A stretch of DNA of 64,000 nt from JAEUPI01 sp046348365 (GTDB taxonomy: Bacteria > Pseudomonadota > Gammaproteobacteria > Burkholderiales > Burkholderiaceae_C), in assembly GCA_046348365.1 (NCBI GenBank), contig JAXMEL010000001.1:620001-684000 (forward strand), read 5' to 3'. Position numbers and translations under genes: made by a program. The notes below the pieces were generated by a model that was not told the DNA's origin, did not search any database, and was given only the letters and a program-made list of their open reading frames with translations. Below are positions 54,527 to 63,639 of the stretch, one piece after another (position 1 is the stretch's first letter; each line of letters opens with the position of its first letter).

Positions 54527-54562
54527 GGCGTGTAGCCCGTGTGCGCGCGGGTGACCCGCACG

Positions 54563-54922
54563 TCAACGCGCGCCGGCGGCGGCCTTGGGCGCCGTGGCGT
54601 CGGACTTGCCGCCGGCGCCGCCGTTGCCGCCGCTCTTGCCGGAATCGGGCTTGGCCACATCGGGCTTGGCCGCCTTGGCCGGCTCGGGCGCCTTGTCGCC
54701 TTCGGTCTTCGGCTTCTCGCCATCGCTCGGCTTGGTGCCGCCGCCCTTGAAGTCGGTGGCGTACCAGCCCGAGCCCTTGAGCTGGAAGCCCGCGGCCGTG
54801 AGCTGCTTGGCGAACGTGGCGGCGCCGCACGACGGGCACATCGTGAGCGCGGGGTCGGAGATCTTCTGCAGCACGTCCTTGGCGTGTCCGCAGGACGTGC
54901 ATCGATAGGCATAGATCGGCAT
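54563..54922 (-). CDS. FmdB-type zinc-ribbon protein
   Basis: 119 residues. The N-terminal 45 residues MPIYAYRCTSCGHAKDVLQK...MCPSCG form a zinc ribbon with two CxxC pairs. The rest (GSGWYATDFKGGG and a Lys/Ala/Pro-rich tail) is flexible and charged. Named after a regulator of the formamidase gene, but most members have no known role. First gene of the aspS cluster and preceded by a promoter with a perfect -10 box. Confidence 0.9.
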   Translation of the reverse strand: MPIYAYRCTSCGHAKDVLQKISDPALTMCPSCGAATFAKQLTAAGFQLKGSGWYATDFKGGGTKPSDGEKPKTEGDKAPEPAKAAKPDVAKPDSGKSGGNGGAGGKSDATAPKAAAGAR

Positions 54923-54949
54923 GGCTAAGCCCTTGATGCAAAACAGGAA

Positions 54950-54978
54950 ATTATAGCGGCGCGCATCGCGCCGCCCCA
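54950..54978 (-). promoter_or_regulatory. Promoter of the fmdB-aspS cluster
   Basis: On the minus strand a perfect TATAAT (54950-54955) lies 27 bp before the fmdB ATG. The corresponding -35 position (about 54973-54978) reads TGGGGC, a poor match. In this GC-rich sequence a perfect -10 stands out. Confidence 0.5.
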
Positions 54979-54991
54979 CGGGGCCGGCGCC

Positions 54992-56440
54992 TCAGCTGTG
55001 CACGCCGACGATGTGGTGGTGCGTGCCGTGGCGATTGCGCAGCGCCTGCGGGCCGAGCGAGCCGACCACCACGCCCACCACCGCCATCAGAAAGCCGGCC
55101 AGCTGCGCCGGGAACGTGGCGCCCGCCGGCGTGGCCAGGAACAGCACCCAGGTCAGGATGCCCAGCACGATCGAGAACACCGCGCCCTGCGTGGTGGCGC
55201 GCTTCCAGTACAGGCCGGCGGCCAGCGGCACGAACGCGCCGACCAGCGTGACCTGGTAGGCGCCCGAGACCATGTCGTAGATCGGCGTGCCCTGCAGCGC
55301 GATCGCGTAGGTGCAGACGCAGATGGCGAAGATCAACACCGCGATGCGCATCGTCCACAGCTCCTTGCGGTCGCTCTGGCGCGGGAAGAACTGGCGCCAG
55401 ATGTTCTCGACGAAGGTCACGCTCGGCGCCAGCAGCGTGGCCGACGCGGTGGATTTCAGCGCCGACATCAGCGCGCCGAAGAACAACACCTGCATCACGA
55501 ACGGCATCTTCTGCATCACCAGCGTGGGGATGACCTTCTGCGGATCCTCCTTGATCAGCGTGGCGGCCTGCTCGGGCATGATGATCAGCGCGCTGGTGAC
55601 GAGGAACATCGGCACGAAGGCGAACGCGATGTAGCACAGGCCGCCGATGACCGGGCCGCGCGTGGCGGCTTGCACGTCCTTGGCCGACATGACGCGCTGG
55701 AACACGTCCTGCTGCGGGATGGAGCCCAGCATCATCGTGATCGCCGCGGCGATGAAGGTGACGATCTGCGCGAAGCTCGGCTCGGGCAGGAAGTTGAACA
55801 GCTCCTTGCCGGTCGCCAGCGCGATCACCTTGTCGGCGCCGCCGGCCTGCCCCGCCGCGAACATCGCGATGATGGCCAGCCCCGCCACCAGGATGATCAT
55901 CTGGATGAAGTCGGTGACCGCCACCGACCACATGCCGCCGAACAGCGTGTAGGCCAGGATCGACGCCGTGCCCAGCACCATGCCCAGCGGAATCGAGATC
56001 GCGCCGCCCGACAGCAGGTTGAACACGAGGCCGAGCGCGGTGACCTGCGCCGACACCCAGCCGAGATAGCTCAGGATGATGATCAGCGAGCACACCACCT
56101 CGATCAGCCGGCCATAGCGCTCGCGGTAGTAGTCGCTGATCGTCAGCAGCGTCATCTTGTAGAGCTTGGCGGCGAAGAACAGGCCCACCAGGATCAGGCA
56201 GGTGCCGGCGCCGAACGGATCCTCCACCACGCCGCCGAGGCCGCCTTGCACGAACTTGGCCGGGATGCCCAGCACGGTCTCGGAGCCGAACCAGGTGGCG
56301 AAGGTCGTCGTCACGATCATGATCAACGGCAGGTGCCGGCCGGCGATCGCGAAGTCGGCCGTGTTCTTCACCCGCTTGGCGGCCCACAGGCCGATGGCGA
56401 TGGTGATCAGCAGATAGAAGATGACCAGCGTGAGCAGCAT
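54992..56440 (-). CDS. Sodium:solute symporter (SSS family)
   Basis: 482 residues with about 13 hydrophobic helices. N-terminal ADFAIAGRHLPLIMIVTTTFATWFGSETVLG, SDYYRERYGR, and TASATLLAPSVTFVENI, together with GSIPQQDVFQRVMSAK, are typical of the SSS family, near the groups carrying proline, pantothenate or other acids. The substrate is not evident. It stands between ubiB (34 bp) and fmdB (69 bp) on the same strand and is not part of the usual aspS cluster as I know it. Confidence 0.9.
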   Translation of the reverse strand: MLLTLVIFYLLITIAIGLWAAKRVKNTADFAIAGRHLPLIMIVTTTFATWFGSETVLGIPAKFVQGGLGGVVEDPFGAGTCLILVGLFFAAKLYKMTLLTISDYYRERYGRLIEVVCSLIIILSYLGWVSAQVTALGLVFNLLSGGAISIPLGMVLGTASILAYTLFGGMWSVAVTDFIQMIILVAGLAIIAMFAAGQAGGADKVIALATGKELFNFLPEPSFAQIVTFIAAAITMMLGSIPQQDVFQRVMSAKDVQAATRGPVIGGLCYIAFAFVPMFLVTSALIIMPEQAATLIKEDPQKVIPTLVMQKMPFVMQVLFFGALMSALKSTASATLLAPSVTFVENIWRQFFPRQSDRKELWTMRIAVLIFAICVCTYAIALQGTPIYDMVSGAYQVTLVGAFVPLAAGLYWKRATTQGAVFSIVLGILTWVLFLATPAGATFPAQLAGFLMAVVGVVVGSLGPQALRNRHGTHHHIVGVHS

Positions 56441-56474
56441 GGCGCGCGATTATCCGTTGCGAACCTCGGCTGCC

Positions 56475-58025
56475 TCAACGGCGCCAGATCAGGAACAGCT
56501 GCATCGCCAGCAGCCCGGCCACGAAGCCGAGCGAGCCGTAGATCAGCCCCTGCAGCAGCTTGTTGGTGCGCCGCTGCTCGGCCAGCAGCGCGTGCAGCGC
56601 GGCTTGATCGGTGCGGGTGCGCGCCGTGAGCGCCTGGTGCATCAGGCGCGGCAGCTCGGGCAGCATCTGCGCGTAGTGTGGCGCCTCGTGCTTCAGGCGG
56701 TCGAGCAGGCCGCGCCAGCCCACCTGCTCGTGCATCCAGCGCTCGAGGAAGGGCTTGGCCGTGGTCCACAGGTCCAGCTCGGGGTCGAGCTGGCGGCCCA
56801 GGCCCTCGATGTTGAGCAGCGTCTTCTGCAGCAGCACCAGCTGCGGCTGGATCTCGACGTTGAAGCGCCGCGAGGTCTGGAACAGGCGCATCAGCACCTG
56901 GCCGAGCGAGATGTCTTTCAGCGGCCGGTCGAAGTGCGGCTCGCACACGGCGCGGATCGCGCTCTCCAGCGCGTCGACGCGGGTGTTCGGCGGCACCCAG
57001 CCGCTTTCCACGTGCAGCTCGGCCACGCGCTTGTAGTCGCGCTGGAAGAAGGCGAGGAAGTTCTGCGCCAGGTATTCCTTGTCGAACTCGGTGAGCGTGC
57101 CGATGATGCCGAAGTCGAGCGCGATGTAGCGCCCCAGCGTGGCCGGGTCGACGCTGACCTGGATGTTGCCCGGGTGCATGTCGGCATGGAAGAAGCCGTC
57201 GCGGAAGACCTGCGTGAAGAAGATCGTCACGCCGTCGCGCGCCAGCTTCTTGATGTCGACGCCGGCGGCGCGCAGGCGGTCGACCTGGCTGATCGGCACG
57301 CCCTTCATGCGCTCCATGACGATGACGTTGGACGTGCACAGCTCCCACACCATCTCGGGCACGATCAGCAGGTGCAGCGGCGCCATGTTGCGGCGCAGCT
57401 GCGCGGCATTGGCCGCTTCGCGCACGAGATCGAGCTCGTCGTGCAGGTAGGTGTCGAACTCGGCCACCACCTCGCGCGGCTTCAGCCGCTTGGACTCGAC
57501 CCATACCCGCTCGGCCCAGCGCGCCAGTGTGTGCAGCAGGCTCAGGTCGCTCTCGATCGAGGCCAGCATGCCGGGCCGCAGCACCTTGACGGCAACCTCG
57601 CGACCGCCCTTGAGAGACGCGAAGTGCACCTGCGCGATCGAGGCGCTGGCCACCGGCTCCGCATCGAAACTCTCGAACAGCTCGGCAACGGGTTTGCCGA
57701 AGGCACGCTCGACCAGCGCCACGGCCTGCTGGCCGGGGAATGGCGGCACGCGGTCCTGCAGCGCGGCGAGCTCGTTGGCCACATCGAGCGGCAGCAGGTC
57801 GCGTCGCGTGGAGAGCACCTGGCCGAACTTGACGAAGATGGGCCCCAGCCGTTCGAGCGCCTGACGCAGCCGCGCGCCGCGCGGCTCGTCGAAGCGCCGG
57901 CCGAGCGTGACGATGCGCGCGATCGCCCTCACCCAGCGCTGGCGAAAGCCCGACAGCGCCACCTCGTCCACGCCGAAGCGCAGCAAGGTGTAGACGATGA
58001 AGATCAGCCGCGCGAGCCGCTTCAT
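56475..58025 (-). CDS. ubiB: Ubiquinone biosynthesis ATPase/kinase-like protein UbiB
   Basis: 516 residues. The UbiB/ADCK features are present: KFGQVLSTRRDLLP (KxGQ motif), EPVASASIAQVHFA (Ala-rich loop), VAVKVLRPG, HADMHPGN and ALDFGIIG, and two C-terminal helices (LLQGLIYGSLGFVAGLLAMQLFLIW) for membrane binding. It is needed for aerobic ubiquinone synthesis, probably as an ATPase that helps to extract lipid intermediates. The start overlaps ubiJ by ATGA. Confidence 0.95.
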   Translation of the reverse strand: MKRLARLIFIVYTLLRFGVDEVALSGFRQRWVRAIARIVTLGRRFDEPRGARLRQALERLGPIFVKFGQVLSTRRDLLPLDVANELAALQDRVPPFPGQQAVALVERAFGKPVAELFESFDAEPVASASIAQVHFASLKGGREVAVKVLRPGMLASIESDLSLLHTLARWAERVWVESKRLKPREVVAEFDTYLHDELDLVREAANAAQLRRNMAPLHLLIVPEMVWELCTSNVIVMERMKGVPISQVDRLRAAGVDIKKLARDGVTIFFTQVFRDGFFHADMHPGNIQVSVDPATLGRYIALDFGIIGTLTEFDKEYLAQNFLAFFQRDYKRVAELHVESGWVPPNTRVDALESAIRAVCEPHFDRPLKDISLGQVLMRLFQTSRRFNVEIQPQLVLLQKTLLNIEGLGRQLDPELDLWTTAKPFLERWMHEQVGWRGLLDRLKHEAPHYAQMLPELPRLMHQALTARTRTDQAALHALLAEQRRTNKLLQGLIYGSLGFVAGLLAMQLFLIWRR

Positions 58026-58540
58026 GGCGCGCGCGCCGCGCGCTCGACCGCCCCGCGCGCCAGGCCGCGCAGGCCGCGCGCCAGCGCCGAGCCCATGCGG
58101 CCCAGCTGCGCCGCCACCGCCGGGCCGAACAGGCGCTCGAGGTCGGCCTCGACGTCCCAGCGCAGGTTGTCCACCAGCCACTGGATGTCGGTGGCGAGCT
58201 GCGCATCGCCGGCGATCGCCAGCCGCGGCGGCGTGCCGGCCAGCGCCCGCGCGAACAGCAGCGCCGGGTTGGCGGCATCGATGCGCACCGTCAGGTCAGC
58301 CGTTGCCGGCGGCTCCATGCCGCACCATTCGAGCAGGCCCGCCGGCGTGACGCGCCACTGCAGCCGCGGCAGCGCCGGCAGCAGCGCGGGCCAGCCCTGA
58401 AGCTCCAGCTCGATCGCGCGCCCGCTGTGGGGCAGGAGCCGGGCCGTGGCGGCGGGCTCGGCGCCGAGCACGTGATTGATCACCAGCACGAGCCGCTCGA
58501 GGACCGCCGGCACGAGCAGAGCTTGCAGGTTTTGCAGCAT
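58022..58540 (-). CDS. ubiJ: Ubiquinone biosynthesis accessory factor UbiJ
   Basis: 172 residues. An SCP2-like lipid-binding domain is seen (LVLVINHVLGAEPAATARLLPHSGRAIELELQGWPALLP, then ADLTVRIDAANPALLFARALAG and GDAQLATDIQWLVDNLRWDVEADLERLFG). The last block, DxxLxWDxEADLxxLxG, is typical for UbiJ. It brings ubiquinone precursors to the soluble Ubi complex. The start at MLQNLQALL was chosen because a longer reading would run into the galE control region. ubiE, often next to these genes, is not in the window. Confidence 0.88.
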   Translation of the reverse strand: MLQNLQALLVPAVLERLVLVINHVLGAEPAATARLLPHSGRAIELELQGWPALLPALPRLQWRVTPAGLLEWCGMEPPATADLTVRIDAANPALLFARALAGTPPRLAIAGDAQLATDIQWLVDNLRWDVEADLERLFGPAVAAQLGRMGSALARGLRGLARGAVERAARAP

Positions 58541-58610
58541 GCTGCATTCTAGGCGGCACCCCTCGATCGACGGGCCGGCGGCCGACGGGCCCGCCACTAT
58601 GATCGCGCGC

Positions 58611-59627
58611 ATGTCGCGCATCCTGCTCACCGGCGCCACCGGCTACATCGGCTCGCACACCTGGCTCGCGCTGCACGAGGCCGGCCACGAGGTGGTGGGC
58701 CTCGACAACTTCGCCAACAGCTCGCCGCGCGTGCTCGAGCGGTTGCAGCAGCTGACCGATGTCAGCCCCGTGTTCGAACAGGTCGACGTGACCGATCGCG
58801 CCGAGCTGGACGGCGTGTTCGCACGGCAGCGCATCGACGCCGTGGTGCACTTCGCAGCGCACAAGGCGGTGGGCGAGTCGGTGGCCAGGCCGCTGGAGTA
58901 CTACCGCAACAACCTCGGCGGCCTGATCACGCTGGCCCAGGCGATGGAGGCGCGTGGTCTGAAGCGCCTGGTGTTCAGCTCCTCGGCCACGGTCTATGGC
59001 CAGCCCGAGCGGCTGCCGATCCGCGAGGACGCGGCGCTCTCGGCCACCAACCCCTACGGCACCACCAAGCTGCTCGGCGAACAGCTGCTGCGCGAGCTGG
59101 AACGCTGCGATCCGCAGTGGCGCATCTCGTACCTGCGCTATTTCAACCCGGTGGGCGCGCATCCGAGCGGGCTCATCGGCGAGGACCCGCGCGGCACGCC
59201 GAACAACCTGATGCCCTACGTGACGCAGGTCGCCGTGGGCAAGCTCGAATTCCTGCGCGTGTTCGGCAGCGACTACGCCACGCCCGACGGCACCGGCGTA
59301 CGCGATTACATCCATGTGATGGATCTGGCGCAGGGCCATGTCGCCGCGCTGCGACATCTGCTCGCGGGCGGCGACTCGCACACGGTGAATCTCGGCACCG
59401 GCCGCGGCTACAGCGTGCTCGAGGTGATCAAAGCGTTCGAGGCGGCGAGCGGGCAGCGCATCGCCTACCGCGTCGTCGGCCGCCGGCCCGGCGACGTGGC
59501 TGCCTGCTACGCCGACCCGACCCGGGCCCACGACCTGCTGGGCTGGCACGCAAGCCGGGGACTCGACGCGATGTGCGCCGACGCGTGGCGCTGGCAGCGA
59601 GACAATCCGCAAGGTTTTTCCAGCTAG
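58611..59627 (+). CDS. galE: UDP-glucose 4-epimerase
   Basis: 338 residues. Rossmann motif LLTGATGYIGSHT, HFAAHKAVGESV, catalytic SSSATVYG and YGTTK (YxxxK), RYFNPVGAHPSG and GTGVRDYIHVMDLA are all typical of GalE. It interconverts UDP-glucose and UDP-galactose and probably feeds the polysaccharide locus that begins here. An alternative ATG lies four codons upstream, within TATGAT that itself resembles a -10 box; if that box is used, the mRNA would have almost no leader. Divergent from ubiJ by 70 bp. Confidence 0.95.
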   Translation: MSRILLTGATGYIGSHTWLALHEAGHEVVGLDNFANSSPRVLERLQQLTDVSPVFEQVDVTDRAELDGVFARQRIDAVVHFAAHKAVGESVARPLEYYRNNLGGLITLAQAMEARGLKRLVFSSSATVYGQPERLPIREDAALSATNPYGTTKLLGEQLLRELERCDPQWRISYLRYFNPVGAHPSGLIGEDPRGTPNNLMPYVTQVAVGKLEFLRVFGSDYATPDGTGVRDYIHVMDLAQGHVAALRHLLAGGDSHTVNLGTGRGYSVLEVIKAFEAASGQRIAYRVVGRRPGDVAACYADPTRAHDLLGWHASRGLDAMCADAWRWQRDNPQGFSS

Positions 59628-59652
59628 GACCGGCACGGCCCGCCTTCAGCCT

Positions 59653-61092
59653 ATGACCTTGACGATTCAGCCCGTGATCCTGGCGGGCGGCAGCGGCACG
59701 CGCCTGTGGCCGCTTTCGCGCAGCGGCTTCCCGAAGCAGTTCCTGGCTGTCGATGGGCGCGCCAGCCTGTTCCAGCAGGCCGTGTCACGCCTGGCGGGGC
59801 TGGCCACCGACGGCATCACGACCGCACCGCCGCTGGTGGTGGGCAACGACGAGCATCGCTTCTTGCTGCTCGAGCAGCTGCGCGAGGAAGGCGTCTTCGG
59901 CGCGACACTGCTGCTCGAGCCCGTGGGGCGCAACACCGCGCCGGCGCTGACGCTGGCCGCGCTGGCTGCGGTGGATGCCGGGCAGGACCCGATCCTCGCC
60001 ATGACACCGGCGGACCAGACCGTGACCGATGCGCCCGCATTCACGGCCGCGATGCGCAGCGCCGCGCAGCTGGCCGCCGGCGGCGCCATCGTCACGCTGG
60101 GCATCGTGCCGCTGCGCCCCGAGACGGGCTACGGCTACATCCGCGCCGAATCGACGGCCCGCGCATCGAAGGTGCTCGGCTTCGTCGAGAAGCCCGACCT
60201 GAAGACCGCGGAAGGCTACCTGCGCGACGGCGGCTACCTGTGGAACGGCGGCATCTTCGTGCTGCGCGCGTCGGTGTGGCTGGCGGCGCTGGAGCGCTAC
60301 CGGCCCGACATCGCCGCGGCCACGCGCGAGGCGTGGCAAAGGCGTGCCCACGACGCGAGCTTCGTGCGGCCCGACAAGGCGGCGTTCGAGGCGATCGCGT
60401 CGGAGTCGATCGATTACGCGGTGATGGAGCGTTGCCCCGGCTCCGACACGCCGATGCAGGTGGTGCCGCTCGACGCCGGCTGGAACGACCTGGGCGCCTG
60501 GGACGCCGTGTGGCAGGTGCTGCCCAAGGACGAAACCGGCACGGCCGCGCAGGGCGACGTGGTCATCGAAGGCTGCCGCGACACGCTGGTGCACGCGAGC
60601 AGCCGGCTCGTCGCCGCGGTGGGGCTGGAGGGCGTGGTCGTCGTCGAGACGCCCGACGCGGTGCTGGTCACCAGCCGCGAGCGCAGCCAGGACGTGAAGC
60701 GCATCGTGGCGCGGCTCGAGTCCGACGGGCGCGGCGAGAAGAACCTGCATCGCAAGGTGCACCGCCCGTGGGGCTGGTACGACTCGGTCGATGCCGGCCC
60801 GCGCTTCCAGGTCAAGCGCATCATGGTCAAGCCCGGCGCGAGCCTGAGCCTGCAGATGCACCACCACCGCGCCGAACACTGGATCGTGGTGCAGGGCACG
60901 GCCGAGGTGACCTGCGGCGACAAGACGCTGATCCTCAGCGAGAACCAGAGCACCTACATCCCGCTCGGCGAGGTGCACCGCCTGGCCAACCCCGGCAAGG
61001 TGCCGCTCGAGATCATCGAGGTGCAGTCGGGGTCGTATCTCGGCGAGGACGACATCGTGCGCTTCGACGACAAGTACGGGCGCGGCAGTTGA
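59653..61092 (+). CDS. manC: Mannose-1-phosphate guanylyltransferase / mannose-6-phosphate isomerase
   Basis: 479 residues, bifunctional type II enzyme. The nucleotidyltransferase half has ILAGGSGTRLWPLSRSGFPKQFL and FVEKPD; the isomerase cupin half has QMHHHRAEHWIVVQGTAEVT and ENQSTYIPLGEVHRLANPG. It makes GDP-mannose for exopolysaccharide or lipopolysaccharide. 25 bp after galE and probably co-transcribed. The order galE-manC next to a PEP-CTERM-type ATPase suggests an exopolysaccharide locus. Confidence 0.95.
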   Translation: MTLTIQPVILAGGSGTRLWPLSRSGFPKQFLAVDGRASLFQQAVSRLAGLATDGITTAPPLVVGNDEHRFLLLEQLREEGVFGATLLLEPVGRNTAPALTLAALAAVDAGQDPILAMTPADQTVTDAPAFTAAMRSAAQLAAGGAIVTLGIVPLRPETGYGYIRAESTARASKVLGFVEKPDLKTAEGYLRDGGYLWNGGIFVLRASVWLAALERYRPDIAAATREAWQRRAHDASFVRPDKAAFEAIASESIDYAVMERCPGSDTPMQVVPLDAGWNDLGAWDAVWQVLPKDETGTAAQGDVVIEGCRDTLVHASSRLVAAVGLEGVVVVETPDAVLVTSRERSQDVKRIVARLESDGRGEKNLHRKVHRPWGWYDSVDAGPRFQVKRIMVKPGASLSLQMHHHRAEHWIVVQGTAEVTCGDKTLILSENQSTYIPLGEVHRLANPGKVPLEIIEVQSGSYLGEDDIVRFDDKYGRGS

Positions 61093-61127
61093 GAATCCTC
61101 AGGGATTTCCGGATTCTTCGCGTTTTT
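61092..61127 (+). terminator. Possible weak terminator after manC
   Basis: AGAATCC (61092-61098) pairs with GGATTCT (61111-61117) over a 12-nt loop, and TCGCGTTTTT follows. An inner AATCC/GGATT pairing with a 4-nt loop competes with it. The stem is short and AT-rich for this genome, but the T-run is one of the few in the region. Confidence 0.4.
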
Positions 61128-61146
61128 CGGTCACTCAACTGGGGAG

Positions 61147-61425
61147 ATGAAGGCTTGGGCACGATGGGGCAAGATGCAAGGCGTTGACCTGCTTGCATCG
61201 ATGCCCGACGAATCCTTGCTCCAACAAGCGCTGCGCCGTGATGAGTCCGCTGGCGACGATATGCGATCGCTGCATGACGACGCCTGGCGAAAGACGCTCA
61301 CCGCCGCGCTGCGCGTGATCGATCATCACCGCACGAATCTGGAAGCGCGCATCGCGATCCAGCGTGTGAAGCGCGAAGACCCCAAGCCGGCCGCCGATCC
61401 ACCCGACGCGACACCGTCGCGCTGA
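61147..61425 (+). CDS. Small hypothetical protein, 92 aa
   Basis: A charged, helical reading frame (DESLLQQALRRDESAGDDMRSLHDDAWRKTLTAALRVIDHHRTNLEARIAIQRVKRED) of which I would point to the regular heptad-like pattern after residue 25. No known domain. Codon use is normal for the region and the frame does not lie opposite another gene, but there is no well-spaced ribosome site; an ATG nine codons downstream (61174) is an alternative start. Translation is uncertain. Confidence 0.4.
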   Translation: MKAWARWGKMQGVDLLASMPDESLLQQALRRDESAGDDMRSLHDDAWRKTLTAALRVIDHHRTNLEARIAIQRVKREDPKPAADPPDATPSR

Positions 61426-61455
61426 TTCACGACGAGCCGGTCGAAAGACCGCAGC

Positions 61456-63639
61456 TCACGAACTCGAAACGCCGGTGCTGGAGCCCGAGCTCGTGCCCGC
61501 GGCCGACGGCTTGGCGAGAGAGCGCATCGAGGGCATCGGCAGCCAGCGCCGCAGATGCTCGACCAGCCGCGTCGCCGCTGCGCCTTCCGTGGCATCGACC
61601 ACTTCGTCGTCGGCACGGCCGCGCTCGAGGATCTCGTGCAACGCACGCACGCAGGCCACGGAGTCGCAGGGGATCTTCGCGATCACGCCGCCCGGGGCGC
61701 CGGCCGGCACTTCGCCGTTGGGGTACATGACGATGCTCGGAATGTCGAGGCTGTCGGCCTCTTCGACCAGGTTCCAACCGGGGCCGGAAATGACGCAGGT
61801 GGCGCCGCGCACGAGACCGAGCTCGTCGACATAACCCGTGTAGGGCGCCAGCACGACGCCCGAGCGCTGCAGCAGCTGGTCGGCCTTGCCCGAGGTAATG
61901 GCCTCGCGCGTGGCCTCGGTGACGACCCAGATCACCAGCGTTTCCTTGCCGAGATCACGCGCCACGCGAGCGACCTTGGCGACCTCGGCCGCATCGAGGT
62001 CACCCTCGCCCACCTGTGCGCTGACAAAGACGAAGCCGCGCATCGCACGGCGCATCAGGTCGCGCGCGATGCCCAGCGACTTCAGCAGCTCCGACACCGG
62101 CGGCTGCGCACCGAGCACATGCCGGAGCCCGTCGACCACGAGGCTGCCGACACACACCATGCGATCCGACGAGATGCCCTCGCGATACAGCGTGTAGTGC
62201 GTCTTCAGCATCGGCGTGTAGAGCACCTCCGACATGCGGTCGAGGATCACCGCGTTCAGGTCGCAGCCATGGTCCTGCATCTCACGGCGATGCCCGGCAC
62301 CGAGCCGCGCCAGCGGCAGGCCGCGCTTGCTGGCGAGGTACACGCACGACAGCACGGCGTCGCTGTCGCCGCTGGAAATCACCGCCACCGGCGCGAGTTG
62401 ATCCAGCAGTTCGCCGAAACGCAGCACGGCGCCGGCGATGCGGTCTGCCACCGGCCCGAACGACGCACCGAGGTGAACCTCCGCTGCCAGGGCACCGCTG
62501 TAGTCGCCGGGCATGCCGTCGGCTTCCACGGTGGTCGCGATGCCGGGGTTGACCAGCACCACCGACGGCAGGGTTTCGTCGTTGCGCATGGCCGCGGCAA
62601 GAGCAGCGAACTTCAGATAGGCAAGCGGCGTGTCCGCCACGCACACCAGCGGCCGCGACAGGTTGCCGAACTCCTGCTCGGCACGCATGACACGCACGAC
62701 TTCCTGCGCGAGACTCGGCACGCTGATACGGCCGGCAGCCGGGGCCTGATCGGCATCGTCGGGCATCAGTGTCGGAACGTTGCCGGGCGACGGCGCCGAC
62801 GCGGCCGATACGGCGCGAATGCCACCGGTCTCGCGGGCCAGCTCCTTGCCGGTTTCCTCGACGATCTGTGCCGTGATGTCGTTCTGCTCGCCCAGGAAGG
62901 CCGCCAGGAGCAGCCGATTGCACAGCAGATTGATCTTGCGAGGGATCCCGCCGGTCCATTTGAAGATCTCGGCGAACGCTCCCTCGGCGAAGGCGGGGCG
63001 AGCGCCATCCCAGCCCACGTGGTGCAGCCGATGCTCCACATAGGCCTGGGTTTCCTCGGCAGACAACGGGCCGAGGTGGCACGACGCGATCACTCGCTGC
63101 CGCAGCTGCTCCATCGCGGGCGACTCGAGCTGCTTTCGCAGCTCAGGCTGACCCACGAGGAAACTCTGCAGCAAGGCATGGTTGCCGAGCTGGAAGTTCG
63201 ACAACATGCGGATTTCTTCGATCGCCTCGCGGCCCAGGTTCTGGGCCTCGTCCACGATCAGCAGTGCCCGCCGGCCCTGGGCCGCCACATCGGTAAGGAA
63301 GGCTTCGAGGCTCGCCAGCAACTGCGCCTTGGACGTGCCTTGCGCAGCCACGCCGAAGGCGGTGAGGATCGACTGGAGCAGCTCGCCCGACTCGAGCTGT
63401 GTGTTCAGCACCTGACCGGCAACCACTTGATCCGTATCGAGCTCGCCCAGCAGCGTGCGCACGAGCGTGGTCTTGCCGGCGCCGACCTCGCCGGTGACGA
63501 CGATGAAGCCCTCGCCCTGGTGCACGCCGAACTTCAGGTACGACAGCGCGTTGCTGTGGCCTCGACTGCCGAAGTAGAACGACGGATCCGGGTTCAGCTG
63601 GAAGGGTGAACCGTTGAGGCCAAAATAGCTTTCGTACAT
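61456..63639 (-). CDS. Fusion of PEP-CTERM/XrtA-type AAA ATPase and UDP-GlcNAc 2-epimerase-like domain
   Basis: 727 residues. Residues 1-270 match the ATPase of PEP-CTERM/exosortase-linked polysaccharide loci (ExeA/GspA-like): MYESYFGLNGSPFQLNPDP, Walker A GEVGAGKT (50-57), Walker B LLIVDEAQ (126-133), and WTGGIPRKINLLCNRLLLAAF. After a linker (275-325) residues about 330-690 resemble a UDP-N-acetylglucosamine 2-epimerase: SSGDSDAVLSCVYLASKRGLPLARLGAGHRR, VCVGSLVVDGL, and SGVVLAPYTGYVDELGLVRGATCVISGPGWNLVEEADSLDIPSIV. The motifs corresponding to catalytic residues of WecB (EAGLRTG, PEExNR, GHRREN) are changed, so the domain may bind but not epimerise. The C-terminus ends in a Ser-rich tail. 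Confidence 0.85.
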   Translation of the reverse strand: MYESYFGLNGSPFQLNPDPSFYFGSRGHSNALSYLKFGVHQGEGFIVVTGEVGAGKTTLVRTLLGELDTDQVVAGQVLNTQLESGELLQSILTAFGVAAQGTSKAQLLASLEAFLTDVAAQGRRALLIVDEAQNLGREAIEEIRMLSNFQLGNHALLQSFLVGQPELRKQLESPAMEQLRQRVIASCHLGPLSAEETQAYVEHRLHHVGWDGARPAFAEGAFAEIFKWTGGIPRKINLLCNRLLLAAFLGEQNDITAQIVEETGKELARETGGIRAVSAASAPSPGNVPTLMPDDADQAPAAGRISVPSLAQEVVRVMRAEQEFGNLSRPLVCVADTPLAYLKFAALAAAMRNDETLPSVVLVNPGIATTVEADGMPGDYSGALAAEVHLGASFGPVADRIAGAVLRFGELLDQLAPVAVISSGDSDAVLSCVYLASKRGLPLARLGAGHRREMQDHGCDLNAVILDRMSEVLYTPMLKTHYTLYREGISSDRMVCVGSLVVDGLRHVLGAQPPVSELLKSLGIARDLMRRAMRGFVFVSAQVGEGDLDAAEVAKVARVARDLGKETLVIWVVTEATREAITSGKADQLLQRSGVVLAPYTGYVDELGLVRGATCVISGPGWNLVEEADSLDIPSIVMYPNGEVPAGAPGGVIAKIPCDSVACVRALHEILERGRADDEVVDATEGAAATRLVEHLRRWLPMPSMRSLAKPSAAGTSSGSSTGVSSS

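Noticed and set aside
61555..63609. Open frame on the plus strand opposite the AAA/epimerase fusion
   Set aside because: Composition (His/Arg/Gln-rich) is that of an antisense reading; the minus strand has Walker motifs.
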